This document shows positions 36,279 to 47,199 of a stretch of DNA of 64,000 nt, piece after piece (the stretch's first letter is position 1; every line of letters begins with the position of its first letter). The position numbers and the translations under genes were made by a program. The notes beneath the pieces are model-generated. The model was not told the DNA's origin. It did no database searches and worked only from the letters and a program-made list of their open reading frames with translations. The DNA comes from Sphingomonas panacis (lineage in GTDB: Bacteria > Pseudomonadota > Alphaproteobacteria > Sphingomonadales > Sphingomonadaceae). Where the stretch lies: assembly GCF_001717955.1 (NCBI RefSeq), contig NZ_CP014168.1, positions 1-64,000 on the forward strand, in the 5' to 3' direction.

Positions 36279-36692
36279 ATGCCGCTGAGAACTGCCATAC
36301 TGACGGAACGTTTGAACATCATCAAATTTGCATCGATTTCGGCCTGTAAGCTCTCGGCCACCGCAGCCGCGCCGAACATGCAGGCTGTCCAACCGGGGAG
36401 TATCGGCGGGAAGTCGGCGAGTCAGAATGAACCGGCTATCCAAGCAACAGAATCTCCTCTGAAATTCGCCAAGGGAGAAGCCGTCATGGCGATGCTGGAT
36501 AGCGGCGCATCGGAGACGGTACTCGACAGAAGATCCGCGGCGAGCTGGCTTGATGCCGCAGGGCAAACTGACGGCGAAGGCGGCGGTGGATCGAACACCT
36601 ATGGTGTCGTTACCGGTGTCGCGATGGCATGGATCAAGCGAATGGCGCGCCGCGAGATAGCCGCCCAGCCGATCGTCCCCTACCGACGACAT
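36279..36692 (+). pseudogene. Truncated retropepsin-like aspartic protease gene
   Basis: An open frame from the ATG at 36279 contains SPLKFAKGEAV then MAMLDSGASETVLDRR and SNTYGVVTGVAM, later REIAAQPIVP. These correspond to the flap and the Asp-Ser/Thr-Gly-Ala active site of bacterial retropepsin-like (aspartyl protease) proteins, which are often secreted in sphingomonads. The expected continuation after the QPIVP strand is missing; beyond about 36690 the frame overlaps the cytochrome c gene antisense and shows no family residues. A glycine-rich insertion and missing residues before the motif also suggest decay. It could instead be a short intact variant. Confidence 0.4.
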
Positions 36693-36762
36693 GCTCTTCC
36701 ACGTTTCAGTTCAAACTCCTGCGTCGGCGCCATCACGGCCCCCGAGCGCTGTGCGGCAGGGT

Positions 36763-37269
36763 CTAGCGCGGCGGGAGATCCTTCGGGAGACCGGCCTGAA
36801 TGTAGGTGGTCACGGCCCAGATATCGTTTGGCGACAGCATTTTCTTGTACGGCGGCATCGACGTGCCGAAAGGCACGCCACCCTCGGCGATGGTCCAGTA
36901 CATGAACCCGTCGAACCGCGAGACTTTCATTTCGGAAAGCCAGGCGATGTCGAAAGGTGACGGCGACACATCCCGTCCGATTGGACCATTGCCCTTGCCA
37001 CTGAGGCCATGACAGGAACGGCAGTTGGTCGCATAGAGCGTGGCGCCTTTGGCAATCGTCGCTCGCGAGACGGGCAAGGGATTGCGCATCGTCCGATAGG
37101 GCTCCGGGACACCGTTCGCCGCGATGGCATGATGGCGCGGTATCCGGTCGATCTGGGCCCATCGATGCAAGCTTGGCAAGGGCGTCGTCCATTGCCCCGC
37201 AAACGCCGCGCCGGCCAGAAGCGGAATGACTCCGAAGGCGCCGAAAGCGTACAGTGATCGCGATGACAT
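36763..37269 (-). CDS. Periplasmic monohaem c-type cytochrome
   Basis: A 168-residue class I cytochrome c. A signal sequence or anchor (GAFGVIPLLAGAAFA) is followed by a 45-residue linker and one haem site, CRSCH at residues 83-87, with the Met ligand probably in GTSMPPYKKML. It would carry electrons in the periplasm. It is the last gene of the long minus-strand run that begins with phosphoketolase, 144 bases behind the YhhJ-type permease, an unusual companion for an ABC efflux pump. It may be independently transcribed, as the gap could hold a promoter. The partner oxidase or dehydrogenase is unknown. Confidence 0.85.
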   Translation of the reverse strand: MSSRSLYAFGAFGVIPLLAGAAFAGQWTTPLPSLHRWAQIDRIPRHHAIAANGVPEPYRTMRNPLPVSRATIAKGATLYATNCRSCHGLSGKGNGPIGRDVSPSPFDIAWLSEMKVSRFDGFMYWTIAEGGVPFGTSMPPYKKMLSPNDIWAVTTYIQAGLPKDLPPR

Positions 37270-37413
37270 GTGTCGGATGACCTCTGCTTCGGAAAGGGAA
37301 AAGATGCTTCCTGATCGTGTTCCAGCGAACGCCTCCCTGAAATCCGGTAAGGTACGTATCGGACGTGGACGAAGACCTCGAGCGCCAGCGCGCGGCTCGC
37401 GACCCCGTTGGTT

Positions 37414-38535
37414 TCACGCCATGGTGTTGATGGCCCGACGAAACTGAACGAGCGCGACCGCGAAAAACACCGCGCCGATCGTGACGATCGCCAGCAGTTG
37501 TGGCCACACCACCGTGAGATCGGCGCCACGATAGAGAATGCCTTGAGCAAGCTTGACGAAATGCGTGGTCGGTGCGGCGAGCATGATGTCCTGTACCGCC
37601 TGCGGCATACTTTCCCGAGGGGTACTGCCGCCGGAGAGCAATTCCAGCGGAACGATGGTGAGGATCACCAGCAGGCCGAACTGCGGCATCGATCGCGCGA
37701 AGGTAGCGAGAAAGATGCCCATCGAGGTCGTGGCGAAGAGATGTGCCACCGCGCCCAGCAGAAACAGCGCGAGCGATCCCGCGATCGGCACCCGCATCGC
37801 GCCTTCAACGACGAGGAGGAGCGAAGCCCAGGTCGCAGCCAGCACGACGAGCCCCATCGACCAGACTTTTGCCGCCATGATCTCTGACGGTGTGACCGGC
37901 ATCACCAGCAGATGCTCGACCGTGCCATGCTCGCGCTCGCGGATCAGTGCGGCGCCGGTGAGAATGATCGAAAGGAGGGTGACGTGGTTGATCACCTGCA
38001 TCACCGCGCCGAACCACAATGCCGTGAGGTTGGGGTTGAAGCTGGAGCGCACGGCAAGATCGATGGGTAGCGCAGCGGCCCTGCCACCGCGCCGGGCGAA
38101 GGCATTTATCTCGCCATCGACGATTTGCTGGACATAGGCGTTGCCTGAAAAGGCCTGCCCCATTCGCGTCGCATCGACGTTGAGCTGGACAGCGGGCGAG
38201 CGGCCGGCGAGCAGATCACGCTGGAAATGCGGCGGGATGTCGAGGACGAAGGTATAGCTGCCCTGATCCATCCCAGGATCGATCTGCGCGCGCGAGAGCC
38301 GTGTCGGCGCGGTAAAAAATGGCGGATAAAAGGCGTTGAAGATCCGCTGCGACAATGGCGACTGGTCCTCATCGACGATCGCGATGGGAGCCTTGTTGAG
38401 CGTTTCGGGAATCCCGGTCGCTGCGACATAGACCGATCCGGTGAAGGCCCAGGCGATCAGCGCGACCATCATCCGGTCGCGCCAGAGGCTTCGAATTTCC
38501 TTGATGCCAAGCCGGGCGACGTTCGCGATGCGCAT
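37414..38535 (-). CDS. yhhJ: ABC-2 type permease, YhhJ-like
   Basis: A 373-residue inner-membrane ABC-2 permease. One N-terminal helix (VALIAWAFTGSVYVAATGI) is followed by a large periplasmic domain (residues 45-170) and then five helices, including the conserved 'REREHGTVEHLLVMPVTPSEIMAAKVW' and 'PLELLSGGSTPRESMP'. This is the YhhJ/YbhR layout: the permease partner of the RbbA-type ATPase and an HlyD adaptor. It starts 3 bases after the RbbA stop. The pump presumably exports small toxic compounds across both membranes with NodT; the substrate is not known. Confidence 0.9.
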   Translation of the reverse strand: MRIANVARLGIKEIRSLWRDRMMVALIAWAFTGSVYVAATGIPETLNKAPIAIVDEDQSPLSQRIFNAFYPPFFTAPTRLSRAQIDPGMDQGSYTFVLDIPPHFQRDLLAGRSPAVQLNVDATRMGQAFSGNAYVQQIVDGEINAFARRGGRAAALPIDLAVRSSFNPNLTALWFGAVMQVINHVTLLSIILTGAALIREREHGTVEHLLVMPVTPSEIMAAKVWSMGLVVLAATWASLLLVVEGAMRVPIAGSLALFLLGAVAHLFATTSMGIFLATFARSMPQFGLLVILTIVPLELLSGGSTPRESMPQAVQDIMLAAPTTHFVKLAQGILYRGADLTVVWPQLLAIVTIGAVFFAVALVQFRRAINTMA

Positions 38536-38538
38536 CGT

Positions 38539-41268
38539 TCAATGCTCCTGCTTGCGGAGCAGCGCTATTCCGGCCGCCATCAGGATCGGCGCGGTGACAG
38601 CGAGCGCCAGGAACGAAACCGGGAGATCGGCGATACCCAGCCCCTTGCAAAACACCCCGCGGCTGATCGTGAGGATGTGGGTGGCCGGGTAAAGTGCGCC
38701 GATCACCTTGCCGGAGCCTTCCAGCGACGCGACCGGCGTCAGCATGCCCGAGAATTGCACAGCCGGGATGATCGTGCCGATCGCCGTGCCGAAGATCGCC
38801 GCGATCTGGCTGCGCACGAAGGTGGAGAAGATCAACCCGATCGCCGTCGAACTCAAGACGAACAGCAGCGATGCCAGCGTCAGCGCGAACAGACTTCCTT
38901 TCAGCGGCACGCCGAAGATCGTCACCGCGAGGAGTGTCAGCAGCGCGAAGTTGAGCATCCCCAGCACCACATACGGCAATTGCTTGCCGAGCAGGAATTC
39001 GACGCGGGTGACGGGCGTGACGTACAAATTCACGATCGACCCCAGCTCCTTTTCCCGCACGACGCTGAGCGCGGTGAGCATCGAGGGTATGAGCAACAGC
39101 AGGATGGGGATGACGGCCGGCACGATCGATACCAAGCTGGCGACATCGGGATTGTAGCGGTAGCGCGTCTCGATGTTGGCCAGGCCCAACGACGGCCGGG
39201 CACCCAATTCGCGCAGCGCGAAATCCGACAGCCAGGCGACGTGCATGGCCCGCACATACGATAGCGCCGTCTCGGCCCGGCTCGGCATCGAGCCGTCGAT
39301 CCACATGCCGATCGCGACGGGTGCCCCGCGCCGAATATCGCGCGCGAAATGTTCGGGAATCTCGATGGCGACGCTCAGTTCGCCATCGCGCATCCTCCGA
39401 TCCAGCTCGGCATAGCTGTGGATCGCCGCATGCTCCACGAAATAGCGCGAGCCCGAAAGGTTCAGCGCATAGTTCTGGCTGGTGGTGGTTCCGTCGCGAT
39501 CGAGCACCGCATAGGGAAGGTTCTGGACATCGAGACTGATGCCATATCCCATGACGAACATCAGGAAGATGCTGCCGGCGAGCGCAAGCGTCGCGCGGAT
39601 CGGATCACGGCGAAGCTCCAGCGCCTCCCGCCGGCTATAGCTGAGCAGGCGCCGCAGACTGAAGCGTCTTGCCGGGCCGGTTTCGGCCTCCATGTCGTCG
39701 TGCGTGAGGCTGGGCGGCGGAGGGGCAGCCGTCGGGGCGAGTGCGTCCATTCGCCTGATGTGTTCGATAAAGGCGCCTTCGAGGTCGCTTGCGCCGCTCG
39801 CCTGTACGATTCCGGTCGGCGTGTCGGTCGCCAGAACCTTGCCCATATGCATCAGCGCGATCCGGTCGCAGCGCTCCGCTTCGTTCATGAAATGGGTCGA
39901 TATGAAGATCGTCACCCTGTCGATTCGCGCGAGATTGATCATCATCTGCCAGAAGGCGTCGCGCGCGATCGGATCGACACCCGATGTCGGCTCGTCGAGG
40001 ATCAGAATCTCGGGCGCGTGAATGGTCGCCACGGCGAGCGACAAACGCTGCCGCTGGCCAAGTGGCAGGCTGTCAGGATTGGCGTCCATCAATTCCGACA
40101 GGCCGAAACGCTCCGCCATATCGGCGACGCGCTCGGCGATGTCGCCGGGCACCTGAAAAAGCTGCGCGTGCAATTCGAGATTCTGCCGCACCGTCAATTC
40201 GGTGTAGAGTGAGAAGCTTTGCGACATATAGCCGACCCGCTTCCGGGTCGCGATATCACGCGGATCAATCGGTCGGCCGAGCAGCAACGCCTCGCCGGCG
40301 GTGGCTGGAAGCAATCCCGTCAGCATCTTCATCGTCGTCGTTTTGCCGCACCCGTTCGAGCCGATGAACCCGAAGATCTCTCCGCGCGCGATACTGAAAT
40401 CGACATGGTCAACGGCGGTGAAGTCACCGAACCGCTTGGTGAGACCGCGCGCCTCGATCGCGGCAATCCCGTCGATCTCCACGCTGCGCGGCGGTATCGT
40501 CATGCTGTGATGGCCGCGCCGCTGTTCTTCGGGGAGCAGCGCGATGAAGGCCTCCTCCAGCGTGTCCTTCTGCGTGCGTGCCAACAGTTCGGCCGGGGTG
40601 CCCGTCGCGAGCACGCGGCCGGCGTTCATCGCCACCAACCAGTCGAACCGTGCCGCTTCCTCCATATACGCGGTGGCAACCAGCACGCTCATGCCGGGGC
40701 GTTTCGCGCGGATGCGATCGATCAGTTCCCAGAATTGCGCGCGCGACAATGGATCGACGCCGGTGGTCGGCTCGTCGAGCAGCAGCAGATCAGGATCATG
40801 GATCAGCGCGCAGCACAGGCCCAGTTTCTGCTTCATCCCGCCGGAAAGCTTGCCCGCCGGTCGATCCCGGAACGCCGCCAGCCCGGTCGCCTCGATCAGA
40901 TCGTCGATCCGCCGAACCCGTTCCGAATGGGCCTGCCCGAACAGGCGAGCGAAGAAATCGATATTCTCGAAGACCGACAGCGTCGCATAGAGGTTTTTGC
41001 CGAGCCCCTGCGGCATATAGGCGACGCGCGAGCAGATCCGACGGCGGTGGCCGACATCGGCCATGTCGCCGCCGAGCACTTCCACCGCACCTTCCTGAAG
41101 GGCGCGTGCGCCAGCAACGAGCGCGAACAAGCTTGACTTGCCCACCCCGTCGGGCCCGATCATTCCGACCATGCGGCTTGCCGGAACGTCCAGATCGACG
41201 CCGTCGAGCGCCGTCGTGTCGCCGAAGCACAGGCGTACCCCGGTAAGGCGAGCCGCGCAGGCAGTCAT
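38539..41268 (-). CDS. rbbA: RbbA-type fused ABC transporter (two ATPase domains plus permease)
   Basis: A 909-residue fusion protein with the E. coli RbbA/YhiH architecture and length. The first ATPase domain has Walker [10 protein letters not shown], signature LSGGMKQK and Walker [13 protein letters not shown]. The second has [14 protein letters not shown], the family-typical altered signature [12 protein letters not shown], and [12 protein letters not shown]. An ABC-2 permease half follows from about residue 540. RbbA was described as ribosome-associated, but in this operon it most likely powers efflux. The ATG at 41268 overlaps the HlyD stop (ATGA, 41265-41268), so translation is coupled. 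Confidence 0.92.
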   Translation of the reverse strand: MTACAARLTGVRLCFGDTTALDGVDLDVPASRMVGMIGPDGVGKSSLFALVAGARALQEGAVEVLGGDMADVGHRRRICSRVAYMPQGLGKNLYATLSVFENIDFFARLFGQAHSERVRRIDDLIEATGLAAFRDRPAGKLSGGMKQKLGLCCALIHDPDLLLLDEPTTGVDPLSRAQFWELIDRIRAKRPGMSVLVATAYMEEAARFDWLVAMNAGRVLATGTPAELLARTQKDTLEEAFIALLPEEQRRGHHSMTIPPRSVEIDGIAAIEARGLTKRFGDFTAVDHVDFSIARGEIFGFIGSNGCGKTTTMKMLTGLLPATAGEALLLGRPIDPRDIATRKRVGYMSQSFSLYTELTVRQNLELHAQLFQVPGDIAERVADMAERFGLSELMDANPDSLPLGQRQRLSLAVATIHAPEILILDEPTSGVDPIARDAFWQMMINLARIDRVTIFISTHFMNEAERCDRIALMHMGKVLATDTPTGIVQASGASDLEGAFIEHIRRMDALAPTAAPPPPSLTHDDMEAETGPARRFSLRRLLSYSRREALELRRDPIRATLALAGSIFLMFVMGYGISLDVQNLPYAVLDRDGTTTSQNYALNLSGSRYFVEHAAIHSYAELDRRMRDGELSVAIEIPEHFARDIRRGAPVAIGMWIDGSMPSRAETALSYVRAMHVAWLSDFALRELGARPSLGLANIETRYRYNPDVASLVSIVPAVIPILLLLIPSMLTALSVVREKELGSIVNLYVTPVTRVEFLLGKQLPYVVLGMLNFALLTLLAVTIFGVPLKGSLFALTLASLLFVLSSTAIGLIFSTFVRSQIAAIFGTAIGTIIPAVQFSGMLTPVASLEGSGKVIGALYPATHILTISRGVFCKGLGIADLPVSFLALAVTAPILMAAGIALLRKQEH

Positions 41269-42338
41269 TTGACGGGCGTCAGCGCGAGCTTGGCCGGCCA
41301 AGGAGTGCCGGGGTCGATCCGGACATAGGCCGTGCCGGGCATGCCCGACTTCACCAGATTGCGGACCCTGGCGAGCAGTTTTCGGTCGATCGACGCGCGA
41401 ACACGAAACATCAGCTTCTCGCGCTCGTCCTTCGTCTCAACCGTCTTTGGGGTGAATTGCGCCACGTCCGCCACGAAGGAAACGTGCGCCGGGATCACCC
41501 GGTCGGGCACCGAATCGAGCACGATCCGCGCCTCGTCGCCCATGCCGACCCGGCCAACGGCCTGTTCGGGCAGGAAGAAGGTCAGATAAGCGTCGCTGAG
41601 ATCAATGAGATTGAGCACCTTGCCGCCGGCACCCACGACCTCGCCGGGTTCGGCGATACGATATTGCACCCGGCCCGTGCGTGGCGCGCGCAGGATCGCG
41701 TCGCCGATGTCGGCATCGAGCCGGTGGACCCCCGCCAGCGCGGCGGCGACGTTCGACCGGGCGCCTGCGACCTGTGACCGCGCGGTCGCGACCGCGGCGT
41801 CGATGGCGCCGACCTGAGCGCGTGCCGCCTCCACCACGGCGCGCGTACCCTGCAGCCGCGCATGATCGTCCTCCTGTTCCTGGCGCGGCGTCGCGCCCTC
41901 GGACGCAAGCTCGGTCGAGCGGCCGAGGTGGCTTCGTGCGGTGTCCAGATCAGCTTCGTGCTGGCGGAGCTGGGCGACCGCCGCGGCGCGCTGGGCGGTC
42001 GCTTGCGCCACTTGCGTCTGGGCGGACTGCACCGCGCTCAAGGCAGCCTGGAGCTGTGCCACGGCCTGAGCACGCTGCGCCTGCAGCGAGTCGACGTCGA
42101 TGGTTGCCAGAGTCTGGCCCGCCTTCACCATGTCGCCTTCATAAACCAGGATTTGGCGTATGCGGCCCGGCGCCTTGGCCGAGACATCGACCTCGGTCGC
42201 CTCGATCCGGCCATTGCCGCTGGCGATGCCGGGGCCGAGCGGATCCCGCACGAGATAGTGGCGCGCGATCAGGACGCCCGCCAGCACGGCCACAGCGATA
42301 CCCAGGCGGAACGCCCATTTTTTCCAATCGGCCTTCAC
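41265..42338 (-). CDS. HlyD-family membrane fusion protein (YhiI-like)
   Basis: A 357-residue periplasmic adaptor anchored by one N-terminal helix ([20 protein letters not shown]). The lipoyl half-motifs are '[18 protein letters not shown]' and '[22 protein letters not shown]', separated by a long Ala/Gln-rich coiled coil (residues about 75-200). The beta-barrel region ends at the C-terminus. It links the RbbA/YhhJ ABC pump to the NodT outer-membrane channel. The start is a GTG at 42338 that overlaps the NodT stop (GTGA); the longer upstream frame is antisense-like and has no anchor. Confidence 0.92.
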   Translation of the reverse strand: MKADWKKWAFRLGIAVAVLAGVLIARHYLVRDPLGPGIASGNGRIEATEVDVSAKAPGRIRQILVYEGDMVKAGQTLATIDVDSLQAQRAQAVAQLQAALSAVQSAQTQVAQATAQRAAAVAQLRQHEADLDTARSHLGRSTELASEGATPRQEQEDDHARLQGTRAVVEAARAQVGAIDAAVATARSQVAGARSNVAAALAGVHRLDADIGDAILRAPRTGRVQYRIAEPGEVVGAGGKVLNLIDLSDAYLTFFLPEQAVGRVGMGDEARIVLDSVPDRVIPAHVSFVADVAQFTPKTVETKDEREKLMFRVRASIDRKLLARVRNLVKSGMPGTAYVRIDPGTPWPAKLALTPVK

Positions 42339-43819
42339 GGATTGCGCCTTTGCGGTTCGGGTTCGGAAAAGCCGCCGCCAAGGGCGGCGTAGAGCGCGAC
42401 ACCGCTTGCCAGCCATGCGCGCCGAAGCTGGATTCGCTTTTGCTCGGCGGAAAAGCGGTCGCGTTCGGCGTCGAGCACTTCCAGAAAAGCGGAGCGCCCG
42501 GCGTCGTAGCGAAGCTGTGCGAGGCGCGAGCGCTCGCTCAGCGCCACGATCGACTGGTCGATGGTCGTGATCTGCTCGGCGAGCCAATGCCGCTGCGCCA
42601 GCGCATCGGCGACGTCGCGGAAGGCGCCCTGGATCGTGGCCTCGTAGGCGGCGAGCATTTCATCACGCCGTGCCTCGCTGAGCCGCAGATTTGCGCGCAG
42701 CTTGCCCGCTGTGAAGATCGGAAGCGAGATGCTGGGCCGGAACAGCCACAGGCCGGTCCCCGCGCCGAACAGCCCGTCCAGATCGCGACTGCTGCTCCCG
42801 GCGATGCCGGTGAGGCTTATGCTGGGGAAGAAGGCGGCACGAGCCGCGCCGATATTCGCTTCCGCGGCGCGTAACCGATGCTCGGTCGCGACGATGTCCG
42901 GTCGGTTGGCGAGCAATGCGGAGGGTAGGCCCGGACGGATCTGCTGGGTGAGCCCGACCTGCGCCAAGCTATGTTGTAACGCGGAATCGGCGATCGGCTC
43001 ACCCACCAACACGGCAAGCGCGTCGCGGTTTTGTGCCCGCGCAAGCTCGATCGCCGGGATTTCCGCCGCCGCCTGGGTCCGCAGCGTCTCCGCCTGCGTT
43101 ACGTCGATCTTCGAGCCCGAGCCGACCTCATAGCGCCGGGTCAGCATGTGCAACGCACGTTCGCGATTGGCGAGCGTTTCGTGTGCGAGCGCCAGCCTTT
43201 CGGCATATTCCCGATCGGCGAGGTAGCCCGCGGCGACCTGTGCGACCAGGCTGGTCGCGAGGCCGCGCCGAGCCTCGGCACTCGCCAGATAGCGTTCGCG
43301 CGCGGCAGCCTGCAGCTTGCGCAACCGGCCGAACAGATCGATCTCCCAGCGCGCCTGGAGCAGGCCATTATAGCTGGTGAGCGTGTCGTCGCGCAGCATC
43401 CGGGCGAGCGCGTCCGGGACACCCACCTTTGCCATACCTGCCGATCCGCTGACCTGCGGCGCCAGATCCGCGCCGCTGATGCTGACATCAGCACGCGCCT
43501 GCGCGATGCGGGCTGCAGCAGCCTGCAAATCCCGATTGTTGTCGAGTGCGCGATAGATCAGGCTCCGCATTTCCGTGTCGGTGAAGAAGTCTTGCCAGCC
43601 CATTTGCACGGCCGTTTCGGCGGGTGCGGCAAGCGCCAGGGGATATGCCCCGGGAACCGGCACCGCCGGATGGCTGGCCGGCGGAACGGTCGAGCAACCG
43701 CTCATGAGGAGCGCGCCCGGCAGAATCCTCGCAATCAGCCCGGTTCGATTCGTCAAGGATAGCCGCCCCGAAGTGTGTCTCTGCAAAGATTTGTATTGCG
43801 GTGCGGCAAAGCCGGGCAT
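42335..43819 (-). CDS. NodT-family outer-membrane efflux lipoprotein
   Basis: A TolC-superfamily outer-membrane channel of the NodT lipoprotein branch, about 494 residues. The lipobox is LPGALLMSGC, followed by 'STVPPASHPAV'. Two OEP repeats are visible (LIYRALDNNRDLQAAAARIA; 'RLRAAEANIGAARAAFFPSISLTG'; 'TAGKLRANLRLSEARRDEMLAAYE'). With the ATG at 43819 the lipobox Cys would be near residue 39, long for a lipoprotein signal. A TTG at 43756 would give a normal 18-residue signal, so the true start is uncertain. The stop overlaps the HlyD GTG start by 4 bases. Part of the same pump operon. Confidence 0.88.
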   Translation of the reverse strand: MPGFAAPQYKSLQRHTSGRLSLTNRTGLIARILPGALLMSGCSTVPPASHPAVPVPGAYPLALAAPAETAVQMGWQDFFTDTEMRSLIYRALDNNRDLQAAAARIAQARADVSISGADLAPQVSGSAGMAKVGVPDALARMLRDDTLTSYNGLLQARWEIDLFGRLRKLQAAARERYLASAEARRGLATSLVAQVAAGYLADREYAERLALAHETLANRERALHMLTRRYEVGSGSKIDVTQAETLRTQAAAEIPAIELARAQNRDALAVLVGEPIADSALQHSLAQVGLTQQIRPGLPSALLANRPDIVATEHRLRAAEANIGAARAAFFPSISLTGIAGSSSRDLDGLFGAGTGLWLFRPSISLPIFTAGKLRANLRLSEARRDEMLAAYEATIQGAFRDVADALAQRHWLAEQITTIDQSIVALSERSRLAQLRYDAGRSAFLEVLDAERDRFSAEQKRIQLRRAWLASGVALYAALGGGFSEPEPQRRNP

Positions 43820-43851
43820 TGGGAATGCTACGGATACACCCGAGCTGGCGA

Positions 43852-44652
43852 TCAGTGTGCGAGGAAGACCGGGATGGGGCTTTCGCCCAGCATCGTGCGG
43901 GTGACGCCGCCGAACAGCGCCTCCACGAGCCGCAAATGGCCATAACCGCCCATCACGACATAGCCGAACCCACCCGAGGAGGCCTCCTTCAGCAAGGCCG
44001 GTCCCGCAGGGGATGCTGTTATGCGCCGGATGTCGGCTGGCACGCCGTACCGGGCCAGATATTCGGCCGCATCTTCCGCCGGGGTGGTGGTGATCGAACC
44101 ATCCTGCACCTCGACGATGGTCACATGGTCGGTGCGTTTGAGCAGCGGCACGGCGGCACGCAGCGCCGCCGCAGCGCAGCGCGACCCGTCCCAAGCGATC
44201 AATGCGGCGGCGTGATCGAGCCCCCGGCAATCGGCGGGCACCGCGAGCACGGGCTTGCCCGAGCGCACGATCAACTCGGCGGCGGCGCCATGCATGTCGG
44301 GGTAGGCGAAATCGCCGACCTCCCGGTTGACGACGATCACATCGGTAAGCTCCGCTGCGCGCTGGAGGGTTGGCGCGATGTCGCCGGCTGCATCGATCCA
44401 GTCCCACGATATGCCTTCATCGGCAAGCCGTGCGACGACCTTGCCTTTGTTATCGACCTCCCGTGCCGCTTCCTGCGTGACCACGTCTCCAAGCACATAG
44501 GCCGCGCCATAGCCGTCGCCGAGGACAGGCGGGACGTACGTAACGTCGAGGCACGTGAGGTGCCCGTCGATCGCGCGGCAGAGATCGAGCGCAACCTGCA
44601 GACGACCTTCCTGGCCGCCATCGTCGTGGATGAGCAGAAGGATGTTCTTCAT
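43852..44652 (-). CDS. Universal stress protein, tandem UspA domains
   Basis: A 266-residue cytoplasmic protein with two UspA-type alpha/beta domains. The first starts MKNILLLIHDDGG and the second has 'AALIAWDGSRCAAAALRAAVPLL'. The end reads GFGYVVMGGYGHLRLVEALF then GGVTRTML, the conserved ATP-binding Gly-x2-Gly-x9-Gly loop. Such proteins support survival under starvation, hypoxia or redox stress. It lies between phosphoketolase (183 bases upstream) and NodT (32 bases downstream) on the same strand, so it may be the first or second gene of the pump transcript. The ATG at 44652 begins the first beta strand. Confidence 0.9.
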   Translation of the reverse strand: MKNILLLIHDDGGQEGRLQVALDLCRAIDGHLTCLDVTYVPPVLGDGYGAAYVLGDVVTQEAAREVDNKGKVVARLADEGISWDWIDAAGDIAPTLQRAAELTDVIVVNREVGDFAYPDMHGAAAELIVRSGKPVLAVPADCRGLDHAAALIAWDGSRCAAAALRAAVPLLKRTDHVTIVEVQDGSITTTPAEDAAEYLARYGVPADIRRITASPAGPALLKEASSGGFGYVVMGGYGHLRLVEALFGGVTRTMLGESPIPVFLAH

Positions 44653-44835
44653 GGCGCTCCGCCTTTGCTGCGCGTGTTCGCGAGTGATGGTATTTCGGTC
44701 GCAAAGCGGCTGGCATCCGCAATTGTACGGACGTCGTGCGTATCCTGTCAGGGCGGAGCGCAAATGAAGGCCTTCAGCGGTCCTGACGAAAGCGTTGAAG
44801 ATCACCGTTGGCAGGTCTGAGAGTGCTGACGCCGC

Positions 44836-47199
44836 TCATGTAGACCAGCGCCAGTCGCGCACCTCGGGCATGTCTTCGCCGCGCTCGGCGATGTACAATT
44901 TGTGCCGTTCCATCGTCGTCCAATAGCGGTCGCGCGCGGTGGCCACGCGGTCCGCCAGCCGCGGCACCCGCTCGATGGCGTCGAGTGCGAGCCGGTAGCG
45001 GTCGAGATCGTTGAGCACCACCATGTCGAACGGCGTTGTGGTCGTGCCCTCCTGCTTGTAGCCGCGCACGTGGATGTTGCGATGATTGGCTCGCCGGTAG
45101 GTGAGCTTGTGGATCATCGCGGGAAAGCCGTGAAACGCGAAGATCACCGGTCTGTCGGTCGTGAATATGGCGTCGAACCCATGATCGTCGAGCCCATGCG
45201 GATGCTCGCTGCGGGGCTCAAGCACCATCAGGTCGACGACGTTCACGACGCGAATGCGAATGTCGGGCACATACTCGCGCAGCAACGTGACCGCGGCCAG
45301 GGTTTCGAGAGTGGGCACATCGCCAGCGCAGGCCATCACCACGTCGGGATCCTCGTCCTCGACCCCCGCCCAGTGCCAGATCCCAGCGCCGGCGGTGCAA
45401 TGTCGTACCGCCTCGTCGATCCCGAGCCATTGCCACTCGGGCTGCTTGCCGGCGACGATCAGATTGACGTAGTCGCGGCTGCGCAGGCAATGGTCGGCGA
45501 CAGACAAGAGGCAGTTGGCATCGGGTGGCAGATAGACGCGGGCGATATCCGAGGTCTTGTTGGCGACCTGATCGATAAAGCCGGGGTCTTGGTGGGAAAG
45601 GCCGTTATGGTCCTGCCGCCAGACATGCGAGGTCAGCAGATAGTTGAGCGAAGCGATCGGTCGTCGCCACGGGATGTTGCGGCTGACCTTGAGCCATTTG
45701 GCATGCTGGTTGAGCATCGAATCGACGATGTGGGTGAACGCTTCGTAGCACGAAAAGACGCCGTGTCGGCCGGTGAGCAGATAGCCTTCGAGCCAGCCCT
45801 GGCAGAGATGTTCGCTCAGCACCTCCATCACGCGCCCGGTCGCGCTCAGATCCATATCGACCGGGTCGATCTCCGCCATCCAAGCCTTGCCCGAGACGTC
45901 GTACACCGCATCGAGGCGGTTCGACGCGGTCTCGTCAGGGCCAAACAGGCGGAAATTCCGCTGTTCGAGATTGAGCCGCATGACCTCGCGCAGATAGTGG
46001 CCAAGCACCCGCGTCGCCTCGGCTTCCACCGCTCCCGGAGCCGGCATGGCGACCGCGAAATCCCGGAAATCGGGCAGCGACAGCGGCTGCAACAGGCTCC
46101 CGCCATTGGCATGCGGGTTGGAGCTCATCCGGCGATGTCCGGTCGGGGCCAGGTTCGATAACTCATCGCGAAGCTTGCCGTTGGTGTGGAAGAGTTCGCT
46201 CGGCCGATAGCTCCGCATCCAGTTTTCGAGCTGATGCAGATGCTCGGGCTTGCTGAAGTCCGCGAGCGGAACCTGGTGCGCCCGCCACGTGCCCTCGACC
46301 GGAAGACCATCGACCACCTTGGGGCCCGTCCAGCCCTTGGGCGTCTTGAGCACGATCATCGGCCAGCGCGGCCGCCTGGGGGGCATCGACGCAGGAGCGG
46401 TGCGCGCCTCGGACTGGATCGTCTTGATATCGCGCAACACCACTTCCAAAGTCTCCGCCATCACCTGATGCAGTATCGCGGGATCGTCGCCTTCGACGAA
46501 ATACGGCTCGTGACCGTAACCGTGGAGCAAGTCGGTCAATTCCTCCCTGCCGATGCGCGCGAGGACCGTCGGATTGGCGATCTTGAAGCCGTTGAGATGC
46601 AGGATCGGCAGCACCGCGCCGTCGCGCGCGGGGTTGAGGAACTTGTTGCTGTGCCAACTCGCGGCAAGTGGTCCGGTCTCCGCTTCGCCGTCGCCGATGA
46701 TGCAGGCGACGATCAAATCGGGATTGTCGAACGCGGCACCATAGGCATGCGCCAGCGAATAGCCGAGCTCGCCGCCCTCGTGGATCGATCCGGGTGTTTC
46801 GGGCGAGACATGGCTCGGGATGCCGCCCGGCCAGGAGAATTGCCGGAACAGCCGCTCCATGCCGCTACGGCTGCGCTCGATCGCGGGATAATGTTCGGTA
46901 TAGGAGCCTTCGAGATAGGCATTGGCCACCAGCCCGGGGCCGCCGTGACCAGGCCCGATCACGTAGATCATGTCGAGATCGTGATCGACGATCAGCCGGT
47001 TGAGGTGGACATAAACGAAATTAACTCCCGGCGTGGTGCCCCAATGGCCGAGCAGGCGCGGCTTGACGTCGCTCCGCGCGAGCGGCTGTTCGAGCAGTGG
47101 ATTGCCGCACAGATAGATTTGTCCGACCGACAGATAATTGGCGGCGCGCCAATACGCATCGAGCGTCGCCACGATCTCGGGAGAAAGGGGAACAGGCAT
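44836..47199 (-). CDS. xfp: Phosphoketolase (xylulose 5-phosphate / fructose 6-phosphate)
   Basis: A 787-residue ThDP enzyme that cleaves xylulose 5-phosphate (often also fructose 6-phosphate) with phosphate to acetyl phosphate and glyceraldehyde 3-phosphate (or erythrose 4-phosphate). Family motifs are '[20 protein letters not shown]', [11 protein letters not shown], the ThDP motif [20 protein letters not shown] and '[14 protein letters not shown]'. The ATG at 47199 has GGAG six bases upstream; the TTG at 47211 is less likely. No acetate kinase or phosphotransacetylase is visible nearby, so the fate of acetyl phosphate is open. Next in the same direction come the stress protein and the efflux pump. 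Confidence 0.95.
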   Translation of the reverse strand: MPVPLSPEIVATLDAYWRAANYLSVGQIYLCGNPLLEQPLARSDVKPRLLGHWGTTPGVNFVYVHLNRLIVDHDLDMIYVIGPGHGGPGLVANAYLEGSYTEHYPAIERSRSGMERLFRQFSWPGGIPSHVSPETPGSIHEGGELGYSLAHAYGAAFDNPDLIVACIIGDGEAETGPLAASWHSNKFLNPARDGAVLPILHLNGFKIANPTVLARIGREELTDLLHGYGHEPYFVEGDDPAILHQVMAETLEVVLRDIKTIQSEARTAPASMPPRRPRWPMIVLKTPKGWTGPKVVDGLPVEGTWRAHQVPLADFSKPEHLHQLENWMRSYRPSELFHTNGKLRDELSNLAPTGHRRMSSNPHANGGSLLQPLSLPDFRDFAVAMPAPGAVEAEATRVLGHYLREVMRLNLEQRNFRLFGPDETASNRLDAVYDVSGKAWMAEIDPVDMDLSATGRVMEVLSEHLCQGWLEGYLLTGRHGVFSCYEAFTHIVDSMLNQHAKWLKVSRNIPWRRPIASLNYLLTSHVWRQDHNGLSHQDPGFIDQVANKTSDIARVYLPPDANCLLSVADHCLRSRDYVNLIVAGKQPEWQWLGIDEAVRHCTAGAGIWHWAGVEDEDPDVVMACAGDVPTLETLAAVTLLREYVPDIRIRVVNVVDLMVLEPRSEHPHGLDDHGFDAIFTTDRPVIFAFHGFPAMIHKLTYRRANHRNIHVRGYKQEGTTTTPFDMVVLNDLDRYRLALDAIERVPRLADRVATARDRYWTTMERHKLYIAERGEDMPEVRDWRWST

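Noticed and set aside
38539..41268. Altered second ABC signature (LPLGQ) as a sign of an inactive ATPase.
   Set aside because: From memory this form is usual in RbbA proteins, so it is family-typical and not degradation.
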